A stretch of 6,929 bases of DNA from Porphyrobacter sp. (GTDB taxonomy: Bacteria > Pseudomonadota > Alphaproteobacteria > Sphingomonadales > Sphingomonadaceae): contig JAGKSZ010000129.1 of NCBI GenBank assembly GCA_018991295.1, positions 1 through 6,929 on the forward strand, in the 5' to 3' direction. The notes beneath the pieces are model-generated. The model was not told where the DNA came from. It ran no database searches and saw only the letters and a program-made list of their open reading frames with translations. Numbering within the stretch: position 1 is the first letter of the stretch; each line of letters opens with the position of its first letter. Shown here piece by piece: positions 1-5,801 of this stretch. Both the position numbers and the translations under genes were made by a program.

Positions 1-838
1 GGCGCTTGAAGATGCCGATGGCCTGGCGGTCGGCCTGCTCCCAGCGCAGATCAAGGCCGGAGTTCGACGCCCCCCCACCCGGCTGGTGGCAATGGGCGCA
101 GTTCACATCGAGATAGGCGCGGGCGAGCGGCGCGGCGGGACCCTTGTCGGAATGGCCCGCCCACACCGGCATGGTCGCCCCGCCCGGCGGCAGGCGATCG
201 AGCGCACCGGCCTTCACCATATCGCCCAGCCACCTGACCGAAAGATTGCGCGCCTTGGGGCCGATCGGGATCACCGCGCCATCCTTGGAATGGCAGGTCT
301 TGCACTGGTTCTTGTTGGGGATGGCATAGGAGATCGCCTCGCCCGCAGGCGTCACCAGATCAACGCGCCCGCCCGCCAGCGCCAGCGTCGCATCGGTCTG
401 ATCGGCATTCCAGCGATAGGGCAGCGCGACCCAGCCATCGGCGCGGTGGAGCAGCACGCGGGTTTCGATCAACCGGCGCGCCTCGCCCTCGCCAAAGGCA
501 AAGGTCTTGATGATCGCGCTGCCTACCGGAAATTGCAGCAGGCCCTCTGCGTCCGCCGTGAGCCGCGTGCCCTGGGGCAGGTAGATGAAGCGCAGCTTGT
601 CCGCCCCATCCGACCACAGGGGCGTGTTGAGAGCATAGGGAAAGACCTGAGGGATCGGCTGCTGCCCGCGCATATCGGCAAAGAAGCGGAAGTCGGAAAG
701 CTGGCGCGGCATCCCATCGGTGGTGACCGCGGCATCGTTCACCTGCACCACCGGCAGTCCGCTGGCGAGGCCGCCAGCCGCTACCGAGAGCGCCAGCGCC
801 CCTGCCGCCAGCCCGAGAAGACGCGTATGGAGGCTCAC
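1..838 (-). CDS. SO2930/HNE_0200-family diheme c-type cytochrome, C-terminus cut by window edge
   Basis: The minus-strand frame opens with GTG at 838-836 and runs off base 1 after 279 residues, so the C-terminal part is missing. Seen in the sequence: an N-terminal hydrophobic signal-like stretch (about residues 7-27, Leu/Ala/Gly rich) and two covalent heme motifs, CKTCH at 179-183 (in the context IPNKNQCKTCH) and CAHCH at 247-251 (VNCAHCHQPGG). This matches the family modelled as TIGR03806, a periplasmic or lipoprotein diheme cytochrome of unknown role that regularly pairs with a parallel beta-helix protein, the gene directly upstream here. The start overlaps the upstream stop in a GTGA junction, which suggests translational coupling. 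No ATG lies in this frame before codon 43, inside the mature protein, so GTG with the GGAGG ten bases upstream is the best start. Electron transfer in the periplasm is inferred from the hemes; partner and substrate are unknown. Confidence 0.88.
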   Translation of the reverse strand, partial: MSLHTRLLGLAAGALALSVAAGGLASGLPVVQVNDAAVTTDGMPRQLSDFRFFADMRGQQPIPQVFPYALNTPLWSDGADKLRFIYLPQGTRLTADAEGLLQFPVGSAIIKTFAFGEGEARRLIETRVLLHRADGWVALPYRWNADQTDATLALAGGRVDLVTPAGEAISYAIPNKNQCKTCHSKDGAVIPIGPKARNLSVRWLGDMVKAGALDRLPPGGATMPVWAGHSDKGPAAPLARAYLDVNCAHCHQPGGGASNSGLDLRWEQADRQAIGIFKR

Positions 839-2031
839 TTCAGCCGCGCCTCCAGTTCAGCAGGCGCACCGACCTTGGGGAACTCCCAGCTTTCCAGCGG
901 CGTCAGATCGAGCGGGCCGGGCTGCGCTTCGGCCATGCTCTGACCGGGCCTGGAAAGGTTGAGGCTCCACCCTGTCACGCCTTCGGCAATCCTGAGGCCA
1001 TTGTCATCCTCGACAATCCCATCCCACAGCACCGGGGGCAGCGCGCCGCCGAAAGCTTCGAGCAGCGCCTCCTTGCCATCAAGCTGCGGATCATCCCCGC
1101 CGCGCCCGAAGGCGTTGGGGCCGATAATGACGTTGCGGGCATAGGGATTGTAGCGCGCATCATCGAAGGGCTGCATATATGATATGACCATGACGTGGGC
1201 AGTGGCGTTGCCTTCCAGCGCGTTGTCTTCGATCAGCACGCCATCATTGGCCATGACCAGAATCCCCGTGCCGCGCCGCACGCTGGCGACGATATTGCCG
1301 GGCGGCGCGAAATTGGGGGTGTCATTATCCTTCACCACATTGCGGCGCATGATCACATTGCCGCCACCCATCACCGGCAGGCCGGGCAGATCGAACACCA
1401 GAAGGCCGCCGGTGTTGTGGGTGGCGATATTCTCGGTAACGAGCGCGCGCCGGCTGTTCTCGATCTCGATGCCCGCCACGTTGTATTCAACAAGGTTGCC
1501 GCGCACGGTGATATCGCGGCTCTGGCCCACGTAAATCCCGGCGTCCGACGCGCCGACCACCTTGGATCGCTGCACCAGCACGCCCACGCTTTCGACCGGG
1601 TAGATGCCATAGGCGCCGTTGGTGGCCTTGGGCCCGCCGGTCCATTCCACCCGGACGCTGTCATAGATGATCATGTCCGCGCCCTTGGACTTGATCCCGT
1701 CACCCTTGGGGTTTTCGATGCCGAAACCGCGCAGGGTGACATTGTCGGAGGTGACCAGCAGGCCTTCGCCTGCGCCTTGTTGTCCGGTGAAATCGAGGAT
1801 CGACTTGTCCATCCCGGCGCCCTGAACCGTAACACCATCGACATCGAGACTGAGGCCATCGGTAAGAATGAAGCGCCCTTCGCCCAGTTCGATCACATCG
1901 CCCGGCGCGGCGAGGATCAGCGCCTCCTGCAAGCGCGTGCCCGCCCCCTCGCCTGCTTCGATGCGGTGGGTTTCAGCGGCAAGCGGCGCGGCCGAGGCCA
2001 AGAGCGCGGCAGCCAGAACCAGTCTGTTCAT
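835..2031 (-). CDS. Secreted parallel beta-helix repeat protein (TIGR03805-like), partner of the diheme cytochrome
   Basis: The product has 398 aa from an ATG with a good GAGGGAGA ribosome site five bases upstream. Residues 1-19 form a typical Sec signal peptide (Lys/Arg-poor but with N-R, then a Leu/Ala core ending APLAA before ETHRIEAG). There is no lipobox and no cysteine in the whole protein, so a soluble periplasmic or exported form is expected. Residues about 30-310 carry short repeated beta-coil units with the hallmark pattern of right-handed parallel beta-helices, for example VTVQGAGMDKSILDF, VTLRGFGIENPKGDGI, ITVRGNLVEYNVAGIEIENS, ALVTENIATHNTGGLLVFD and VLIEDNALEGNA. Residues about 311-398 form a non-repetitive tail. 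The family is known to occur beside, or fused to, the diheme cytochrome family found next door; its function is unassigned. The fold resembles carbohydrate-acting proteins such as NosD/CASH-domain proteins and pectate lyases, but I see no basis for naming a substrate. Confidence 0.88.
   Translation of the reverse strand: MNRLVLAAALLASAAPLAAETHRIEAGEGAGTRLQEALILAAPGDVIELGEGRFILTDGLSLDVDGVTVQGAGMDKSILDFTGQQGAGEGLLVTSDNVTLRGFGIENPKGDGIKSKGADMIIYDSVRVEWTGGPKATNGAYGIYPVESVGVLVQRSKVVGASDAGIYVGQSRDITVRGNLVEYNVAGIEIENSRRALVTENIATHNTGGLLVFDLPGLPVMGGGNVIMRRNVVKDNDTPNFAPPGNIVASVRRGTGILVMANDGVLIEDNALEGNATAHVMVISYMQPFDDARYNPYARNVIIGPNAFGRGGDDPQLDGKEALLEAFGGALPPVLWDGIVEDDNGLRIAEGVTGWSLNLSRPGQSMAEAQPGPLDLTPLESWEFPKVGAPAELEARLK
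849..853 (-). promoter_or_regulatory. Ribosome binding site supporting the GTG start of the diheme cytochrome
   Basis: On the minus strand a GGAGG lies inside the last codons of the beta-helix gene, ten bases ahead of the GTG at 838. It supports the GTG start in a frame that has no nearby ATG. The junction is consistent with coupled translation of the pair. Confidence 0.5.
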
Positions 2032-2036
2032 AAAGT

Positions 2037-2044
2037 TCTCCCTC
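2037..2044 (-). promoter_or_regulatory. Ribosome binding site of the beta-helix gene
   Basis: The minus strand reads GAGGGAGA followed by ACTTT and the ATG at 2031. The match to the anti-Shine-Dalgarno sequence is strong and supports this start, which also places a clean signal peptide at the N-terminus. Confidence 0.6.
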
Positions 2045-2087
2045 TCCGCTGCGCAGTGTGGCGCATCGGGGGGAGGAAAGGCAAGCG

Positions 2088-2144
2088 CCTCAAGCAGCGC
2101 AGCGATAGGCGAACTAGAAACACCTCAAGCAGCGCAGCGATAGG
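2088..2144. repeat. Two direct copies of a 22-base repeat, 35-base period
   Basis: The identical 22-mer starting CCTCAAGCAGC and ending GCGATAGG occurs at 2088-2109 and again at 2123-2144. Similarity continues weakly to the left of each copy (25 of 27 matching over the longer alignment). The copies sit in the 126-base gap between the small unknown gene and the beta-helix gene. An 8-base segment of each copy (GCGCAGCG at 2097-2104 and 2132-2139) is complementary to CGCTGCGC at 2047-2054 just ahead of the beta-helix ribosome site, so alternative hairpins in the minus-strand leader are possible. It could be a dispersed genomic repeat, a protein-binding site array or an mRNA processing element; the sequence alone does not decide. 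Confidence 0.8.
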
Positions 2145-2157
2145 AGGGCAAGAAACC

Positions 2158-2499
2158 TCAGCCGATCCCGACCGCGCACAGGCCAGCCGAGGTGGTCAGC
2201 ACCGCCACCGCCTCGCCATCGCCCACCCGGCGCAGGCGCTTGACGAGTTCCCCCAGGCCATAGCCTTCCTCAGGCTCGCCTTCGAGCGGGGCCATGCCTT
2301 GCCGCAGCTTCCACAATTGGCCAATCGAGAGGCGCTTGACCATGCGCTGCGCCATGCATTCTGCGCGCTTTTCACCGATGCCGGATTCCACCAGCGCGCC
2401 CTTGACCTGCATTGCCACAAGCGGGTTGGCGAGGCCGCTGAACAGCGCCCCCGCCCCCAAAGCGATCATCAGCACAAGGCCAATCAGCAGCTTCTTCAT
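2158..2499 (-). CDS. Small exported or membrane-anchored protein of unknown function
   Basis: The product has 113 aa, beginning MKKLLIGLVLMIALGAGALFSGLA. This is a positively charged start plus a hydrophobic stretch (residues about 4-24) that acts as a signal peptide or single N-terminal membrane anchor. The rest is a small, Lys/Arg and Glu-rich, probably helical domain with a segment ECMAQRMVKRLSIGQLWKL (residues 47-65). It has two cysteines (48 and 108) that could form a disulfide in the periplasm. I do not recognise the family. It starts 14 bases after the pntB stop with only a weak ribosome site, which suggests it is the distal cistron of the transhydrogenase operon and may depend on readthrough translation. 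The protein looks real: typical signal peptide, well-distributed composition and tight spacing. Confidence 0.7.
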   Translation of the reverse strand: MKKLLIGLVLMIALGAGALFSGLANPLVAMQVKGALVESGIGEKRAECMAQRMVKRLSIGQLWKLRQGMAPLEGEPEEGYGLGELVKRLRRVGDGEAVAVLTTSAGLCAVGIG

Positions 2500-2513
2500 G
2501 TGTTGAAACCCGA

Positions 2514-3971
2514 TCAGTCCAGCGACTTGACGATTTCCTCAACCATCTTCTTCGCATCCGCGAGGAGCATGACGGTCTGGTTCATGTAGAACACATCATT
2601 ATCGACCCCGGCATAGCCGACACCGCCCATCGAACGCTTGATGAAGAACACCTGCTTGGCCTTGTCGACATCGAACACCGGCATCCCGTAGATGGGCGAT
2701 GATTTGTCGGTCTTGGCCGCAGGGTTCACCACGTCGTTCGCGCCGATGATGAAGGCAACGTCGCACTGGGCGAATTCGGAGTTGATGTCTTCAAGCTCGA
2801 AGACTTCATCATAAGGCACGCTGGCTTCGGCCAGCAGCACGTTCATGTGCCCCGGCATGCGGCCTGCGACGGGGTGGATGGCATACTTCACCTCCACGCC
2901 CTTCTCCTTGAGCTTGTCGCCCATTTCGCGCAGCGCGTGCTGGGCCTGTGCCACCGCCATCCCGTAGCCGGGGATGATGATGACCTTTTCGGCCTGTTCG
3001 AGCATATAGGCGGCATCTTCCGCGCTGCCCTGCTTGTAGGGCCGCTGTTCGCGCGCGCCGCCCGCACCGCCGCCCGCGCCTGCGTCGGCACCAAAGCCGC
3101 CCGCGATCACGGAAATGAAGCTGCGGTTCATCGCGCGGCACATGATGTAGCTAAGGATCGCGCCGGACGAGCCCACCAGCGCGCCGGTGATGATCATCGC
3201 CGAGTTGCCGAGCGTGAAGCCCATCGCCGCTGCCGCCCAGCCCGAATAGCTGTTCAGCATCGAGACGACCACCGGCATGTCCGCGCCGCCGATCGGGATG
3301 ATCAGCAGGAAGCCGATGGCAAAGGCAAGGATCGTGACCGCAATCACCATCCAGCCCTCACCCGCGCCGCCCTGCGGTGAGACGGTGTAGAGCCCGATCA
3401 GCGCCAGAATCGCGCCCAGCGTGCCGAGATTGATGATGTGCCGTCCCGGCAGCATGATCGGAGAACCGCTCATCCGGCCCGAAAGCTTGAGGAACGCAAT
3501 CACGCTGCCCGAGAAGGTGATCGCCCCGATGGCAATGCCAAGGCCCAGTTCGACGCGGCTGACCGCGTTGATCTGCCCCAGCGCATCGGTAATCCCGAAG
3601 GCGGCCGGGTTGAGCCATGCGGCAAGGCCCACCACCACGGCGGCAAGGCCGACGAGGCTGTGGAAGCCCGCCACCAGTTCGGGCATCGCGGTCATGGCGA
3701 TGCGCCGCGCAATGGTCACGCCGAGGATTGCGCCGATGGCAATCGCAATGCCGATCTCGATGAGATTGGTGCCGTGCATTATCAGCGTCGTCACCACGGC
3801 AATCGCCATGCCGATCATACCGTTGCGATTGCCCGAACGCGAGGTCGCCGGGCTCGAAAGGCCCCGCAGCGCAAGGATGAAGAACACGCCGGCCACAAGA
3901 TAGGCGAGCATCGCCCAGGCCGGGGTTCCAGCGCCGTGTTCAGCGCCTGCTGAAAGGAGGGAGAAGGTCAT
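2514..3971 (-). CDS. pntB: Proton-translocating NAD(P)+ transhydrogenase, beta subunit (membrane domain plus NADP(H) domain III)
   Basis: The product has 485 aa, slightly longer than the roughly 462-464 aa usual for PntB. It supplies most of the proton channel and the NADP(H)-binding domain of the enzyme that reduces NADP+ with NADH using the proton-motive force. Residues about 20-285 are a series of membrane helices. They contain MPELVAGFHSLVGLAAV with His104 at the place of the E. coli proton-path His91, and IGGADMPVVVSMLNSYSGWAA with Asp231 and Asn240 at the places of Asp213 and Asn222. A Gly/Ala-rich linker (about 291-307) leads to domain III: GYGMAVAQAQ (335-344, NADP fold), IHPVAGRMPGHMNVLLAEA (365-383), GANDVVNPAA (410-419) and the KRSMGGVGYAGVDN loop (445-458). 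It has an N-terminal extension of about 15-20 residues relative to E. coli. The ATG is preceded by a strong AAGGAG inside the end of pntAB. Confidence 0.97.
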   Translation of the reverse strand: MTFSLLSAGAEHGAGTPAWAMLAYLVAGVFFILALRGLSSPATSRSGNRNGMIGMAIAVVTTLIMHGTNLIEIGIAIAIGAILGVTIARRIAMTAMPELVAGFHSLVGLAAVVVGLAAWLNPAAFGITDALGQINAVSRVELGLGIAIGAITFSGSVIAFLKLSGRMSGSPIMLPGRHIINLGTLGAILALIGLYTVSPQGGAGEGWMVIAVTILAFAIGFLLIIPIGGADMPVVVSMLNSYSGWAAAAMGFTLGNSAMIITGALVGSSGAILSYIMCRAMNRSFISVIAGGFGADAGAGGGAGGAREQRPYKQGSAEDAAYMLEQAEKVIIIPGYGMAVAQAQHALREMGDKLKEKGVEVKYAIHPVAGRMPGHMNVLLAEASVPYDEVFELEDINSEFAQCDVAFIIGANDVVNPAAKTDKSSPIYGMPVFDVDKAKQVFFIKRSMGGVGYAGVDNDVFYMNQTVMLLADAKKMVEEIVKSLD

Positions 3972-3974
3972 GAC

Positions 3975-4256
3975 TTACTTCTCCTTCTTCTTGTACATCG
4001 CCAGCATCCGCTCGGTCACGGCAAAGCCGCCGAAAATGTTGATGCTCGCCATCACCACCCCTGCCAGCGCGAGATATTTGGCGACCGGGTTCTCGGCTTC
4101 GGCAGCCGCAATCAGCGCACCGACGATAATGACGGACGAGATCGCATTGGTCACCGCCATCAGCGGGGTGTGCAGCGCCGGGGTCACCGACCAGACAACG
4201 TAATAGCCCACGAAGCAGGCCAGCACGAAGATGCTGAGAATTGAAATGAAGTCCAT
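3975..4256 (-). CDS. pntAB: NAD(P)+ transhydrogenase, small membrane alpha subunit (PntAB / alpha-2)
   Basis: The product is a 93 aa membrane protein with three predicted helices (about residues 4-23, 34-52 and 57-80) and a basic, lysine-rich C-terminus. It corresponds to the membrane part of the fused E. coli PntA, which in many alphaproteobacteria is a separate polypeptide. The central segment VTPALHTPLMAVTNAISSVIIVGAL (24-48) is highly characteristic of this family. With PntB it forms the proton-conducting membrane domain and anchors PntAA on the cytoplasmic face. It starts three bases after the pntAA stop, with AGGGGG at 4265-4270 as ribosome site, and ends three bases before pntB. Confidence 0.95.
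   Translation of the reverse strand: MDFISILSIFVLACFVGYYVVWSVTPALHTPLMAVTNAISSVIIVGALIAAAEAENPVAKYLALAGVVMASINIFGGFAVTERMLAMYKKKEK
3981..3986 (-). promoter_or_regulatory. Ribosome binding site of pntB, embedded in the end of pntAB
   Basis: The minus strand reads AAGGAG nine bases before the pntB ATG, within the lysine-rich last codons of pntAB. It supports the upstream ATG at 3971 over the internal Met21 and hence the longer N-terminus. Confidence 0.6.
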
Positions 4257-4259
4257 GGA

Positions 4260-5384
4260 TCAGGCCCCCTGAAGCCGTTCGTTGACGACCTTCCCGCCCT
4301 GCGTGAGCCGGATCGCATTGCCGATTTCCTCGTCGAGCACGGGCTTGCCGCTCTCCTTGTCCCAGAAGGCGCTGAGGAAGTTGTAGTGGTTGCGCGCAAA
4401 CAGCGCCGAGGCGTCGGCGGGAAGGTGCGCGGGCGTGTTCGCATAGCCGATGATCGAGACGCCGTGCTTCACGACCACCTCATCCGGTTTCGAGCCTTCC
4501 ACGTTCCCGCCCTGCGCCACCGCAAGGTCGAAGATCACGCTGCCCGGCTTCATCGTGGCGATCTGCGCGTCGGTGATGAGGCGCGGGGCGGCGCGGCCCG
4601 GGATCAGCGCGGTGGTGATGACGATATCCTGCTTGGCGATGTGGCCGGACACCAGTTCGGCCTGCGCCTTCTGGTATTCCTCGCTCATTTCGGTGGCATA
4701 GCCGCCCGAGCCTTCGCCTTCGATGCCGGCGACATTCTCGACGAAGATCGCCTTGGCGCCCAATGACTGGATCTGTTCCTTGGTAGCCGAGCGCACGTCC
4801 GTGGCCGAAACCTGCGCGCCCAGCCGGCGCGCCGTGGCAATCGCCTGAAGGCCCGCCACGCCCACGCCCATGATGAACACCCGCGCCGCCTGCACCGTGC
4901 CGGCCGCCGTCATCATCATCGGGAAAGCACGGCCATAGGCGTCCGCCGCCGCCAGCACGGCCTTGTATCCGGCAAGGTTCGATTGCGAGGACAGGACGTC
5001 CATGCTTTGTGCGCGGGTGATGCGCGGCATGAACTCCATGCTCAGCGCCTCGAACCCGGCGGCGGCATAGGCATCGACACGCTCGCGCGCGCCGAAGGGA
5101 TCGAACAGCGCCGCCACCCATGCACCGGGCTTTGCCCCCGTCAGGAGCGCCACATCGGGCGCCTGGATGCCGAGCACAATGTCGGCATCCTTCACCGTTG
5201 CCGCCGCATCGCCGAGGCTGGCGCCTGCTTCGGCATAGGCCGCATCAGTGATCGAGGCGATCACCCCCGCGCCCGTCTCAACCGCAACCGTGCAGCCCAG
5301 AGCGGCAAACTTCTTCACCGTTTCCGGCGTGGCGGCGACGCGCGTCTCGCCCGAGGCGCGCTCCTTCAGGATGGCGATTTTCAC
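4260..5384 (-). CDS. pntAA: NAD(P)+ transhydrogenase, soluble NAD(H)-binding alpha subunit (PntAA / alpha-1)
   Basis: The product has 374 aa, close to the Rhodospirillum rubrum alpha-1 subunit. It binds NAD(H) on the cytoplasmic side and passes hydride to NADP+ on PntB. Visible hallmarks are the N-terminal MKIAILKERASGETRVAATP (alanine dehydrogenase/PNT N-terminal fold), RITRAQSMDVLSSQSNLAGY (121-140) and the Rossmann motif GVGVAGLQA (173-181). R121, Q126, D129 and S132 align with the R. rubrum nicotinamide-site residues R127, Q132, D135 and S138. Asp196 (ATDVR) is at the place that selects NAD over NADP, and Tyr229 in GGYATEM lies on the mobile loop. ALIPGRAAPRLIT (259-271) is also present. 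The start is GTG at 5384; an ATG or a clear ribosome site is lacking, and the gene begins 12 bases after the oxidase subunit stop, so coupling to that gene is likely. The alpha subunit is split from its membrane part, as in alphaproteobacteria. Confidence 0.97.
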   Translation of the reverse strand: MKIAILKERASGETRVAATPETVKKFAALGCTVAVETGAGVIASITDAAYAEAGASLGDAAATVKDADIVLGIQAPDVALLTGAKPGAWVAALFDPFGARERVDAYAAAGFEALSMEFMPRITRAQSMDVLSSQSNLAGYKAVLAAADAYGRAFPMMMTAAGTVQAARVFIMGVGVAGLQAIATARRLGAQVSATDVRSATKEQIQSLGAKAIFVENVAGIEGEGSGGYATEMSEEYQKAQAELVSGHIAKQDIVITTALIPGRAAPRLITDAQIATMKPGSVIFDLAVAQGGNVEGSKPDEVVVKHGVSIIGYANTPAHLPADASALFARNHYNFLSAFWDKESGKPVLDEEIGNAIRLTQGGKVVNERLQGA

Positions 5385-5396
5385 GGACGCGGGCGC

Positions 5397-5519
5397 TTAG
5401 CTGGCGATCGCGACGACAACAGCGAACGCAATCAGCGCAATCGCCGGAACGGCCCATTTCAGCGTGGCCATGAAGCCGCTGTAGGTGGCCGTGGCCTTTT
5501 CCATGTCGTGAACACTCAT
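5397..5519 (-). CDS. aa3-type cytochrome c oxidase subunit IV (bacterial small subunit), 40 aa
   Basis: This is a very short gene (40 codons plus TAA) with an ATG at 5519 and an AAGGGGA ribosome site (5529-5535) nine bases upstream. The peptide has a polar N-terminus with the pattern HDMEKATATYSGFM (4-17), then K21-W22 and one hydrophobic membrane helix (about 23-39, ending VVVAIAS). This polar head with Tyr-x-Gly-Phe, followed by one helix, is the signature of the bacterial aa3 oxidase subunit IV family (PF07835), a single-helix accessory subunit on the aa3 oxidase core. The core subunits are not in this window. It is the first gene of the transhydrogenase operon, 12 bases before pntAA. Confidence 0.88.
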   Translation of the reverse strand: MSVHDMEKATATYSGFMATLKWAVPAIALIAFAVVVAIAS

Positions 5520-5545
5520 GATGTCTCTTCCCCTTGGGCGCCTAA

Positions 5546-5559
5546 CGCTCGGGCGAGCG
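5546..5559. promoter_or_regulatory. Short perfect inverted repeat in the oxidase-IV/pnt leader
   Basis: CGCTCG, two G bases, then CGAGCG: a 6+2+6 palindrome about 27 bases before the oxidase-IV ATG. It could be a repressor or activator operator or a small hairpin in the leader RNA. In GC-rich DNA such a short palindrome can also be chance. Confidence 0.3.
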
Positions 5560-5611
5560 AATGGTTGCCGGACGGTTGACGAAAAATCGGGCCGGATGGC
5601 CCATGCACGCT

Positions 5612-5640
5612 CCCGTATCGGAGCAGGGCGGCTATCTCAA
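5612..5640 (-). promoter_or_regulatory. Candidate sigma70-type promoter for the oxidase-IV/pnt operon
   Basis: The minus strand carries TTGAGA (5640-5635), a 17-base spacer and TACGGG (5617-5612). The -35 is good and the -10 is poor. It would give a leader of about 85 bases that includes the inverted repeat. It was found by eye and is weak evidence. Confidence 0.22.
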
Positions 5641-5801
5641 GTCACCTTTAGTGAGAGGCACGCTGCCACCCCCAGCCTTCAAACCTGTCCCGCCCCGGTA
5701 CAGCCTTAATCACGTTTTTACCTCCTCGCCTTATTCCCGTGGGGTGAAGTCTGATCCGGGGCCTTTGTCCGGACCAGCAAGGGAGCCGAACGGCAGAACT
5801 G

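Larger units (their letters stand above)
5520..5801. other. Divergent intergenic region between the oxidase-IV/pnt operon and the response regulator
   Basis: These 282 bases contain no convincing gene on either strand; they should hold the promoters of both divergent units. The middle (5701-5735) is locally AT-richer than the surroundings. A perfect inverted repeat lies at 5546-5559, close to the oxidase-IV start, and a candidate minus-strand promoter at 5612-5640. No canonical sigma54 -24/-12 element (GG and GC dinucleotides ten bases apart in the right context) stood out by eye. The response regulator has only a poor ribosome site: GGGAG at 5781-5785 is 16 bases from its first ATG. Confidence 0.7.

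Noticed and set aside
86..943. Open plus-strand frame of 285 codons antisense to the diheme cytochrome
   Set aside because: The minus strand carries two CxxCH heme motifs and a signal peptide in a continuous frame, and the plus-strand product looks like reverse-complement noise.
2081..2090. Small stem AGGC/GCCT before the beta-helix gene, considered as an intrinsic terminator of the pnt operon
   Set aside because: It is too short and has no T-run on the minus strand, so no terminator can be called between the two gene groups.
1195..2589. Open plus-strand frame of 464 codons antisense to the beta-helix gene, the small unknown gene and the end of pntB
   Set aside because: It crosses three clearly coding minus-strand genes and two gene boundaries, and its product is His/Arg/Gln-rich low-complexity sequence without a recognisable domain. 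It is a typical stop-free shadow in GC-rich DNA.
3063..3101. Gly/Ala-rich stretch of PntB considered as an unusual insertion
   Set aside because: A variable flexible linker between the membrane domain and domain III is normal in this family, and the length differs only slightly from E. coli PntB.
5576..5604. TTGACG as a -35 box for the response regulator on the plus strand
   Set aside because: No acceptable -10 hexamer lies 16-18 bases downstream, and the site is nearly 200 bases from the gene start.
5657..5667. Short hairpin GGCA-CGC-TGCC in the divergent region, considered as a terminator
   Set aside because: The stem is only four base pairs and no T-run follows on either strand.
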